Source: Inquilinus limosus_F
GTDB taxonomy: Bacteria > Pseudomonadota > Alphaproteobacteria > DSM-16000 > Inquilinaceae
Reading direction: 5' to 3'
DNA: 64,000 nucleotides
Assembly (NCBI RefSeq): GCF_051487185.1
Contig: NZ_JAHVDK010000010.1
Span: forward strand, 124,001 to 188,000
A model generated the notes under the pieces. The model worked only from the letters and a program-made list of their open reading frames with translations. It was not told where the DNA came from and did no database searches. Below, one piece after another: positions 57,297 to 64,000 of this stretch. Made by a program: the position numbers and the translations under genes. Each line of letters begins with the position of its first letter. Position 1 is the first letter of the stretch.

Positions 57297-57393
57297 GCGG
57301 GCACCTCGTTCTTGTGAGCCGGCCGGCCGACAGCGCCGGCGCGGACGATCCAAGACGAGAACAGGCCCTGCCGCCCGGCAGTTCCCGCTTCGT

Positions 57394-57828
57394 TCAGCCC
57401 GTGGCGATGTATTCCCGGAGGCTCTCCGCCTCGCTCTCGATCTCGTCGAGCCGCGCCTTGACCACGTCGCCGATGCTGATCATGCCGCACAGCAGCCCCT
57501 GATCGTCCACCACCGGAAGATGGCGGAAGCGGCGCTGGGTCATCAGCCCCATCAGCTCCGCCACCGTGTCGTCGAGGCCGCAGGTGATGACCGGCCGCAC
57601 CATGATGGCGGAGACCGGCTCGTCCAGCACGGACGGCCCGCGATCGGCGATGCGGTGGACGACATCGCGCTCGGACAGGATGCCGTCGATGCGGCGGCCG
57701 TCGCCCGAGACCACGACCGCGCCGATGCGCTTGTCCCGTAGCAGCGTCACGGCCTCGGCCAGCCGCAGGTTCGGCGCGATATGGATGACGCTGTTCCCCT
57801 TCACGTTCAGAATACGGGCAACGTTCAT
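57394..57828 (-). CDS. Two-CBS-domain protein
   Basis: The protein has 144 aa with two CBS units (IHIAPNLRLAEAVTLLRDKRIGAVVVSG... and VRPVITCGLDDTVAELMGLMTQRRFRHLPVVDDQGLLCGMISIGDVV). Stand-alone CBS pairs bind adenine nucleotides and regulate partners; no partner is named here. An upstream 97-bp gap separates it from DUF1328. Confidence 0.92.
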   Translation of the reverse strand: MNVARILNVKGNSVIHIAPNLRLAEAVTLLRDKRIGAVVVSGDGRRIDGILSERDVVHRIADRGPSVLDEPVSAIMVRPVITCGLDDTVAELMGLMTQRRFRHLPVVDDQGLLCGMISIGDVVKARLDEIESEAESLREYIATG

Positions 57829-57925
57829 GGCGATTCCCCGATCTGTTCTGAATTTTGGACTATGTTTTTGGGGAATCATAACACGCCTGCGCCGGACAGC
57901 GACTCGGCAGATTCCCGGCCTTGTC

Positions 57926-58402
57926 CTAAAGGCCGGGGCGGTCCTTCGCCATCAGCAGGACCGGGCCGCCTGTATCGTCCAGCCGGTGGAACCCAGCCCC
58001 TTCCAGGCAGCGGATGGCGCGATGGTTGGCCCGCGCCGGCCGGGCGAGGATGCGCAGGGCGCGGCCACCCTTCAGCAGCCGGTCGGTATAGGCGCCGAGG
58101 AAGGCGGTGCCGAGCCCCTTGCCGACATAGCTCGGCTCGCCGATGAACAGGTCGATGCCGAAGCTGCCGGGCTCGGCATCCCCGCCGGGCGCCGCCGAGA
58201 CCGCGTCATAGGCCTGCAGATAGCCGATCTGCCGCCCCTGCCAGGCGACCAGCATCGGCTCGGCCCAGTCGGCGGCCATCAGCCGGCGGATCTCACGGAT
58301 CGCGGTGTCCGGATCGCCCCACCAGGCGCGGACATGCGGCATGGCCAGCCACAGGCGCAAGCGCGGCAGGTCGGAGGGGCGGATCGGCGTGAAGGTGAAC
58401 AT
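57926..58402 (-). CDS. GNAT acetyltransferase, AAC(6')-like
   Basis: The protein has 158 aa. GNAT fold with MFTFTPIRPSDLPRLRLWLAMPHVRAWWGD, and the acetyl-CoA pyrophosphate loop is YVGKGLGTAFLGAYTDRLL. The N-terminal W-L-x-x-P-H-V-x-x-W-W is typical of the aminoglycoside 6'-N-acetyltransferase/siderophore acyl-transfer group. Actual substrate uncertain; not evidence of resistance. Confidence 0.85.
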   Translation of the reverse strand: MFTFTPIRPSDLPRLRLWLAMPHVRAWWGDPDTAIREIRRLMAADWAEPMLVAWQGRQIGYLQAYDAVSAAPGGDAEPGSFGIDLFIGEPSYVGKGLGTAFLGAYTDRLLKGGRALRILARPARANHRAIRCLEGAGFHRLDDTGGPVLLMAKDRPGL

Positions 58403-58449
58403 CCGCGCCAGTCTAGCGGGGTTTTCCTGCCGTCACGACCGGAGCCGCT

Positions 58450-59145
58450 TCAGCTCCGCCGGCGCAGATGCGGGGTCAGCTTCCACTCCACCGCCCGGAC
58501 GCCCTGGGCCACCACGAAGTTCATGGCGAGGTAGAGGATGCCGGCGGCGGTGAACACCTCGAAGGGCGCGAAGGTGCGCGAGTTGATCTGCTTGGCGATG
58601 CCGGTGATCTCCATGATGGTGATGATCGAGGCCAGGGAGCTGGCCTTCACCATCAGGATGATCTCGTTGCCATAGGCCGGCAGCGCCTGGCGGATCGCGA
58701 TCGGCACGGTGATGCGGCGGAACACCAGCGTCCGCGACATGCCGCAGGCGCGCGCCGCCTCGATCTGGCCGAAGGGCACGGACTGAAGGCCGCCGCGGAT
58801 GATCTCGCTGGTATAGGCGGCGGTGTTGAGGGCGAAGGCGATCACCGCGCAGGGGAAGGCCTCTCGCAGCGGCCAGTCCCAGACGCCGAGCATCTCCCAG
58901 AACGGGCGGAACTGGCCGAGGCCGAAATAGATCAAGAAGATCTGCACCAGCAGCGGCGTGCCGCGGAACACGAAGACGTAGCCGCGGGCGAAGCGCGACA
59001 ACACGCCGTTGCTGGACATCCGCATCACCGCCAGCAGCATCGCCAGGACGATGCCGATGGCAAGGGCCGGCACGATCAGCTGGATCGTCACCAGAGCGCC
59101 GCCCAGCAGCCGGCTGAAGGTGTCGAGGATCAGATCGAGATCCAT
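58450..59145 (-). CDS. Polar amino acid ABC permease, HisM type
   Basis: The protein has 231 aa with about five membrane helices. The EAA loop appears as IEAARACGMSRTLVFRRITVPIAIRQALP near residues 130-160. It pairs with the HisQ-type permease 2 bp upstream. Last gene of the ABC operon. Confidence 0.92.
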   Translation of the reverse strand: MDLDLILDTFSRLLGGALVTIQLIVPALAIGIVLAMLLAVMRMSSNGVLSRFARGYVFVFRGTPLLVQIFLIYFGLGQFRPFWEMLGVWDWPLREAFPCAVIAFALNTAAYTSEIIRGGLQSVPFGQIEAARACGMSRTLVFRRITVPIAIRQALPAYGNEIILMVKASSLASIITIMEITGIAKQINSRTFAPFEVFTAAGILYLAMNFVVAQGVRAVEWKLTPHLRRRS

Positions 59146-59147
59146 GG

Positions 59148-59885
59148 TCAGCCGGCCCGCCGCACGCCGCGGCCGTAATGCGCCTCGGCCCTGCGGAACA
59201 TCTTGGTCGAGAGGGTGGTGATGACCAGGAACAGCACTGCCGCGGTGATGAAGAACGGGAACGGCTCGCGCGTCGACCGCGCCGCCACCTGGCTGATGCG
59301 CATCAGCTCGGTCACGCCGACGACGGAGACGAGGGCCGTGTCCTTCAGGATCAGCTGCCAGATGTTGCCGAGGCCGGGCAGTGCGAGGCGGATGGTCTGC
59401 GGCAGGATGATGCGGCGGAACACCATGAAACCGTGCATGCCAAAGGCCCGGCCGGCTTCGATCTGGCCGTGCGGGATGACCTGGATGGCGCCGCGCAGCA
59501 CCTCGGTCGAATAGGCGCCCGAGATCAGCCCGACGGCGAGGACGCCGATCACGAACTCGTTCAGCCGGAACGGCTCGGTGACGCCGAGCATGCCGAGGAT
59601 CGCGTTGATCGCCCGCTCATTCCCGAAGAACAGGAGATAGATGATCAGCAGCTCCGGCACGCCGCGGACGACGGTGGTGTAGACCTCCATCAGCCCGCGC
59701 AGCACGAACCCACCCCAGACCTTGAGGCAGGCGGCGATCAGCCCGACCACGAGCCCGAAGATGTAGCTGGCGGTAGACAGCAGCACGGTCATCACCGCGG
59801 CCTGGACGAACTCGTCCCCCCAGCCCTGGTCGCCCCAGGAGAAGAGCTGCGCCCAATGGAGCAGCGAATCCATCAGTCCTTGCAT
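59148..59885 (-). CDS. Polar amino acid ABC permease, HisQ type
   Basis: The protein has 245 aa with five helices. EAA loop IEAGRAFGMHGFMVFRRIILPQTIRLALPGLGNIW near residues 155-190. It has the family RGVPELLIIYLLFFG stretch. It follows the first binding-protein gene by 52 bp and is co-transcribed with hisM-like, binding proteins and ATPase. Confidence 0.92.
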   Translation of the reverse strand: MQGLMDSLLHWAQLFSWGDQGWGDEFVQAAVMTVLLSTASYIFGLVVGLIAACLKVWGGFVLRGLMEVYTTVVRGVPELLIIYLLFFGNERAINAILGMLGVTEPFRLNEFVIGVLAVGLISGAYSTEVLRGAIQVIPHGQIEAGRAFGMHGFMVFRRIILPQTIRLALPGLGNIWQLILKDTALVSVVGVTELMRISQVAARSTREPFPFFITAAVLFLVITTLSTKMFRRAEAHYGRGVRRAG

Positions 59886-59937
59886 CCTTGCCGCTGCTGG
59901 AACGGAACGGGCGGCCGATCAGACCGCCCAAGGTTTC

Positions 59938-60738
59938 TTAGTTGCCGGGAACGGCCAGCGGATCGTAGCCGAACCACTGGATCGCCAGCTTGGACAGCGA
60001 TCCGTCGGCCTTCATGGACTCGATCGCCTTGTCGAGCTTGGCCTTGAGCGCCGTGTCCTCCTTGCGCAGGCCGATGCCGACGCCCTGGCCGAACAGCGGG
60101 TTGTCCTTGCCGGTCATGGACGGCCCGAAATGGGTGAAGCCCTTGCCGTTCTCGCTGCCCAGGAAGGCCCCCCAGGACACGCTGTCGTTCAGCCCGGCGT
60201 CGATCCGGCCGTTGACCAGGTCGAAATTGAGGTCGTCGACCGTGTCGTAGAGCTTGATGTCCGAATCCTTGAACTCGGCCTCGAGGAAGTTCTGGTGTGT
60301 GGTCGAGCGCTGCACGCCGATGGTCTTGCCCTTCAGCGCCGCCTTCACGTCTTGGAGCGTCTTGGCGTCCCTCAGGATCCCGTCCTTGGCGCCGACGAAC
60401 CAGGCCGGCGTGTCGCTGTAAGGCACCGAGAAGGCGATCTGCTTCAGCCGTTCCTCCGTGATCGACATGCCGTCCATGATGCCGTCGTAGCGCTTGTTCA
60501 GCAGCGCCGGGATCATGCCGTCCCAGTCCTGCTGCACGACCTCGCAGGTCATGCCGGTGCGGCGGCACAGCTCGTTGGCGACGTCGACCTCGAAGCCGAC
60601 GATCTTGCCGCTGGAATCGGTGTTGTTGAAGGGCGGGAAGGCGCCCTCCATGCCGATGCGGAACGTCGCCGCCGCGGCCGTGCCGGCGGCCAGCGCCAGC
60701 GCTGCCGCCCCGACCAGGGACAACCAGATCTTCGTCAT
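59938..60738 (-). CDS. Polar amino acid ABC binding protein, paralogue A
   Basis: The protein has 266 aa. Signal peptide to TAAAATF. Binding fold of HisJ/LAO type: FRIGMEGAFPPFNNTDSSGKIVGFEVDVANELCRRTG with ligand contacts near EEGAFPPFN and GMSITEERLKQIAFSVPYSDTPAWF. About two thirds of residues match paralogue B directly upstream (60812-61609). Lysine/arginine/ornithine or opine-like ligands are typical of the family. Confidence 0.93.
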   Translation of the reverse strand: MTKIWLSLVGAAALALAAGTAAAATFRIGMEGAFPPFNNTDSSGKIVGFEVDVANELCRRTGMTCEVVQQDWDGMIPALLNKRYDGIMDGMSITEERLKQIAFSVPYSDTPAWFVGAKDGILRDAKTLQDVKAALKGKTIGVQRSTTHQNFLEAEFKDSDIKLYDTVDDLNFDLVNGRIDAGLNDSVSWGAFLGSENGKGFTHFGPSMTGKDNPLFGQGVGIGLRKEDTALKAKLDKAIESMKADGSLSKLAIQWFGYDPLAVPGN

Positions 60739-60811
60739 AGCCTTATCCGTTCTGGAACCTCGGGGGCCCGGTTGGGGCCAGGCGCGGCGAAGACCGCCGC
60801 GCCCCCCGTCC

Positions 60812-61609
60812 TTATTCCTTGATCGAGGTGTCGAAGCCGAACCACTGCACCGACAGCTTGGTCATCGTGCCGTCGGCGTTCATCGAATCCAGCGCCTTGT
60901 CCAGCTTCTCCTTCAGCGCCGTATCCTCCTTGCGCAGGCCGATGCCGACGCCGAGGCCGAAGATCGGGTCGTCCTTGCCGGTCAGGCCGGGACCGAAATG
61001 GTCGAAGCCCTTGCCCGCATCGCTGGCCAGGAAGTCCTTCCAGCCGAGGCTGTCGGCCAGGCCGGCGTCGACGCGGCCGTTCTGCAGGTCGAGGTTGAGA
61101 TCGTCCTGGGTATCGTAAAGCCGCACTTCGGCGCCCGGCACCTTGGCTTCGAGGAAGTTCTGGTGGATGGTCGAGCGCTGCACGCCGACCGATTTGCCCT
61201 TCAGCGCCTCCTGGATGTCGGCCAAGGTCTTGGCGTCCTTCAGCACGCCGTCCTTCGGCCCGACGAACCAGGCCGGGGTGGTGCTGTAGGGCTTGGAGAA
61301 GTTGATCTGCTTCAGCCGCTCCTCGGTGACCGACATGCCGGCCATGATCGCGTCGTAGCGCTTGTTCATCAGCGCCGGGATCATGCCGTCCCAGTCCTGC
61401 TGGATGATCTCGCACTTCATCTCGACGCGCTTGCACAACTCGTTGGCGAGGTCGATCTCGAAGCCGACCAGCTTGCCCGAGGCGTCGGTGGCATTGTACG
61501 GCGGATAGGCGCCCTCGGTGCCGACCCGCAGCGTGTCCTGGGCCGAGGCCGTGCCGGCGGCCAGCACGAGCGCCGCGGCGCCGATCAACGACAACCAGCT
61601 CTTCATCAT
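60812..61609 (-). CDS. Polar amino acid ABC binding protein, paralogue B
   Basis: The protein has 265 aa. Signal peptide to TASAQDT. LRVGTEGAYPPYNATDASGKLVGFEIDLANELCKRVE, and GMSVTEERLKQINFSKPYSTTPAWF. Same fold and length as paralogue A 73 bp downstream; differences include T for M in VGTEG and the loop near KVPGAEVRL. A tandem gene duplication with room for differing ligand specificity. Confidence 0.93.
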   Translation of the reverse strand: MMKSWLSLIGAAALVLAAGTASAQDTLRVGTEGAYPPYNATDASGKLVGFEIDLANELCKRVEMKCEIIQQDWDGMIPALMNKRYDAIMAGMSVTEERLKQINFSKPYSTTPAWFVGPKDGVLKDAKTLADIQEALKGKSVGVQRSTIHQNFLEAKVPGAEVRLYDTQDDLNLDLQNGRVDAGLADSLGWKDFLASDAGKGFDHFGPGLTGKDDPIFGLGVGIGLRKEDTALKEKLDKALDSMNADGTMTKLSVQWFGFDTSIKE

Positions 61610-61712
61610 GAAGTCTCCCGTTCAGATCTGGGACCCAGCGGTCCCGGGTTGGATGGGCCGATTTCCGCGAAACCGCCACGCTTGGTCAAGCTTCGCGGAG
61701 AAACGGTTCCCA

Positions 61713-62510
61713 TCAGTGCTGCGCCTTGAGGAACTGGCGCACCCGCTCCGACCGCGGGTTGTCGAACACCTCGGCCGGCGTCCCCTCCTCCTCGGTGCGG
61801 CCCTGGTGCAGGAAGATCACCTTGCTCGACACCTCGCGGGCAAAGCGCATCTCATGGGTGACGAGGAGCATGGTGTTGCCCTCCTCCGCCAACTGGCGGA
61901 TCACCCGCAGCACCTCGCCGACCAGCTCGGGGTCGAGGGCCGAGGTCGGCTCGTCGAACAGCATCACCTTGGGTTGCATCGCCAGCGCCCGCGCGATCGC
62001 CGCGCGCTGCTGCTGGCCGCCGGAGAGATGGCTCGGGTAATGGTCGCGCTTGTCGGCGATGCCGACCTTGGCCAAGAGCGCCTCGGCGCGCTCGATCGCC
62101 TCCTGGCGCGGCACCTTCAGCACATGCACCGGCGCCTCGATCACGTTCTCGAGCACGGTCATGTGCGACCACAGGTTGAAGCTCTGGAACACCATGCCGA
62201 GCGAGGCGCGGATCCGATCGACCTGCTTGCTGTCCTCGGGCTCGGCCTCGCCGGAGCGCAGCTTCTTCATCCGGATCAGCTCGCCGTTGACCCAGACGCG
62301 GCCGTCATTGGGGATCTCGAGCAGGTTGATGCAGCGCAGCAGCGTGCTCTTGCCCGAGCCGGAGGAGCCGATGATCGAGATCACGTCGCCTTGCCGCGCC
62401 TGCAGCGACACGCCCTTCAGCACTTCGAGCTTGCCGAACCGCTTGTGCAAATCCTCGACGACGATCGCCGCGCTCGACGGCGCCGTGGCGGCCTCAGCAA
62501 CAGAAACCAC
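61713..62510 (-). CDS. Polar amino acid ABC ATPase, HisP type
   Basis: The protein has 265 aa. Walker A IIGSSGSGKSTLLRCIN, ABC signature LSGGQQQRAAIARALA, Walker B VMLFDEPTSALDPE, H-loop LVTHEMRFA. It drives import with the two permeases. First gene of the operon; a 19-bp palindrome is 33 bp before the start. Confidence 0.95.
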   Translation of the reverse strand: MVSVAEAATAPSSAAIVVEDLHKRFGKLEVLKGVSLQARQGDVISIIGSSGSGKSTLLRCINLLEIPNDGRVWVNGELIRMKKLRSGEAEPEDSKQVDRIRASLGMVFQSFNLWSHMTVLENVIEAPVHVLKVPRQEAIERAEALLAKVGIADKRDHYPSHLSGGQQQRAAIARALAMQPKVMLFDEPTSALDPELVGEVLRVIRQLAEEGNTMLLVTHEMRFAREVSSKVIFLHQGRTEEEGTPAEVFDNPRSERVRQFLKAQH

Positions 62511-62542
62511 GATGGGAAAGCCTCACCCAATTCTTATTTTGT

Positions 62543-62561
62543 CGAAACAAGCATTGTTTCG
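62543..62561. promoter_or_regulatory. 19-bp palindrome upstream of the amino acid ABC operon
   Basis: CGAAACAA (62543-62550) and TTGTTTCG (62554-62561) are perfect arms around GCA. It is 33 bp upstream of the ATPase start, at operator distance. Regulator unknown. Confidence 0.6.
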
Positions 62562-62666
62562 CGGCGCCGGTCAACCGCGGCCCGAGGCCGCGTCGCCGCA
62601 GCCGTGGGAGCGAAAGTCCAGGGCCGGCTTTCATAACGATTGTTGCGAATACGGGGCCCGTTCCGG

Positions 62667-64000
62667 TCATCCGGCGCCAGGGGCCGGCAGCTGGACGATG
62701 CGCTGCTCGATCGCCCGGCGCTCCGGGCTGCCCTCCTGGAACTGGTCGCGCATCTGCCCCCACAGGCGCCGCGCCTCCTCCGGCTGCCCCGCCTTCTGCG
62801 CGGCGACGCCGAGGAACCAGAGGGCGACGAGGTCGTTCGGATCCGCCGCCAGCACCCGGCGCAGCCCGGCCTCCAGCACCGGCGGCACCTCCTCGCCCCG
62901 GCCGGCGGCCAGCAGCGCGTCGGCATAGGCGCGGGCGAGGCCGGCGTCGTCCGGCGCCAGCGCCGCGGCGCGGGCATAGGCGTCGGCGGCGGCATCGACC
63001 TCGCCCAGCACGCGACGGGCGCGGGCCAGGCGGACCCAGCCTTCGAGATCGTCCGGCGACTGCTGCAGCCGCGCCGCGAGGCCGTCGACCATGCCGCGGA
63101 TCGCCTTCGCCTGCTCGTCCGGCGGCAGCGACGCGATGGCCGCGGCCGCCCCGTTCGCCGGGGGGGTGGCCCGGGCCGTGGGCGGCTGCGGCTCCGGGAT
63201 CGCGGTCTTCGGGTCGAGGCCGAGGCGCTGCGCCGTCTCGGTCAGGTGCTGTCGGACCGAGGGCAGCCAGGGTGCGTCGGCCGGCGAATCCCGCATCAGC
63301 CCCTGCCACAGCTCCAGCGCCGCGCGGTTGTCGCCGGCCTGGGCGTTGCCGAGCGCCAGGAAGTAGCGGGCGCGGATATCGCCGGGACGCAGCTTCAGCG
63401 CCTGCTCGAAGGCGGCGCGCGCGGTGTCGGTGACGGTGCCGCCATTGGCGCCGACCAGGGCCTCCCCGTAACGGCCGGTCAGCTCCGGATCCGCGCCGCC
63501 GAGGCCGATGGCGCGGCCGTAGGCGTCGGCCGCCTTGGCGCTGTCACCCAGCTCGCTCCAGCGTCGGCCGAGCTCGATCCAGCCGTCGCGATCCTGCGGC
63601 GACGCGGCCAGGCGCTGCTCCAGCGCCCGCGCCTCCGCTACCGCTGTCTGGATCGCCTGTCGCTCGCCCGGATCGCGGCTGGCGAAGGGCTGCGACGGCA
63701 GGCCGGGAGCGCCTTCCGCCAGATAGATCGCCAGAGCCGCCGCCGGCAGCAGCACGGCGAGGCCGAATGCGACCCGCCGCAGCGGGACCGCGGTCGCCGG
63801 CGCCTGCGGCTTGGCCTCTCCGGCGGCGGCCAACAGACGTCGGCCGATCTCGGCTTTCGCCGCCTCGGCCTCGGCCGGGCCGATCTCGCCGGCTGCGAGC
63901 TCACGCTCCAGCTCCTTCAGCTGGTCGCGGTAGATCGCGGCGTCGGAGCCGGACGGAAGCGACGCATCCGTGGCGAACAGCCGGCGCAGCAGCAGCGCCA
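62667..64000 (-). CDS. ccmI: Cytochrome c biogenesis protein CcmI (CycH), N-terminus cut by window edge
   Basis: At least 443 residues are present. The N-terminal part includes the CcmI signature YRDQLKELERELAAGEIG and AEIGRRLL before a second membrane helix (VAFGLAVLLPAAALAIYLAEG). Periplasmic TPR-like repeats follow (QDRDGWIELGRRWSELGDSAKAADAYGRAIGLG; DLEGWVRLARARRVLGEVDAAADAYARA). CcmI chaperones apocytochrome c to the heme ligation machinery. Frame continues to base 64000 without a start, so the first helix is outside. Other ccm genes would lie to the right. Confidence 0.9.
   Translation of the reverse strand, partial: ALLLRRLFATDASLPSGSDAAIYRDQLKELERELAAGEIGPAEAEAAKAEIGRRLLAAAGEAKPQAPATAVPLRRVAFGLAVLLPAAALAIYLAEGAPGLPSQPFASRDPGERQAIQTAVAEARALEQRLAASPQDRDGWIELGRRWSELGDSAKAADAYGRAIGLGGADPELTGRYGEALVGANGGTVTDTARAAFEQALKLRPGDIRARYFLALGNAQAGDNRAALELWQGLMRDSPADAPWLPSVRQHLTETAQRLGLDPKTAIPEPQPPTARATPPANGAAAAIASLPPDEQAKAIRGMVDGLAARLQQSPDDLEGWVRLARARRVLGEVDAAADAYARAAALAPDDAGLARAYADALLAAGRGEEVPPVLEAGLRRVLAADPNDLVALWFLGVAAQKAGQPEEARRLWGQMRDQFQEGSPERRAIEQRIVQLPAPGAG

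Noticed and set aside
57926..58402. Aminoglycoside resistance gene
   Set aside because: It has only the general GNAT/AAC(6')-like fold, with no close resemblance to a known resistance enzyme and no mobile context.
61610..61712. Riboswitch in the amino acid ABC operon gap
   Set aside because: The gap has no recognisable structured element beyond ordinary GC content.

Overview
The window is about 64 kb of GC-rich, densely coding chromosomal DNA. It reads as an alphaproteobacterium, most likely of the Rhodospirillales (Azospirillum/Inquilinus-like). Three things support this: an hsp20 gene followed by a DUF1150 gene, the kdsD-lptC-lptA-lptB-rpoN-hpf-ptsN cluster, and a gltD-before-gltB operon. 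The order-level assignment is inference from gene content and order, not a database match. No prophage, insertion sequence, integrase, rRNA or CRISPR array was recognised.

Layout. 0-1.1 kb: start of a Fur/Zur-type regulator (cut by the window edge) and a heat-shock hsp20-DUF1150 pair behind a sigma-32-like promoter. 1.1-7.5 kb: a sugar uptake operon (two permeases, binding protein, SIS-domain protein, GntR/UTRA repressor with a perfect palindromic operator) plus an FGGY kinase. 7.5-14.4 kb: the conserved envelope/nitrogen block ptsN, hpf, rpoN, lptB, lptA, lptC, kdsD and a short RNase D. 14.5-15.5 kb: tRNA-Leu(CAG), YggT and DUF167 genes. 16.2-18.5 kb: a sugar epimerase plus Gfo/Idh dehydrogenase pair with a LacI-type operator. 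18.6-25.6 kb: pgk, rsgA, two secreted hydrolases and two uncharacterised proteins, separated by palindromic repeats.

25.7-34.8 kb is the most accessory-looking part: DUF6130 and DUF2798 genes, LysR and MocR regulators, a cupin / AhpD-like / NAD-epimerase operon, a lone TOPRIM protein of the OLD type, and an SDR-Atu4866-VOC operon divergent from a LysR gene. 34.8-45.6 kb: clpB with its own sigma-32-like promoter, a MOSC protein, an AbrB-Doc toxin-antitoxin pair, and several regulator/enzyme pairs (aldo-keto reductase, nitroreductase, GST, tautomerase, Tat-exported FAD oxidase). 45.8-51.8 kb: glutamate synthase gltD-gltB. 52-58.4 kb: an ABM monooxygenase behind a SoxR-like promoter, a GT39 glycosyltransferase, an esterase, an NDUFA9-like SDR, tRNA-Ala(CGC), DUF1328, CBS and GNAT genes. 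58.4-62.5 kb: a polar amino-acid ABC operon with two paralogous binding proteins. 62.7-64 kb: ccmI, cut by the window edge.

The window holds many readable cis-elements: two sigma-32-like promoters with identical 13-bp spacing, a dre-like GntR operator, a LacI-type operator, a SoxR-like box, several LysR/LTTR-style palindromes, and at least three families of dispersed palindromic repeats. One of these is a roughly 130-bp structured element present twice in opposite orientation, with stem sequences that vary in a compensatory way. No clearly new enzymatic system was found. The best leads are the structured repeat, the SoxR-like promoter on the monooxygenase gene, the leader ORF before rsgA and the nested palindromes in the regulator/tautomerase intergene.
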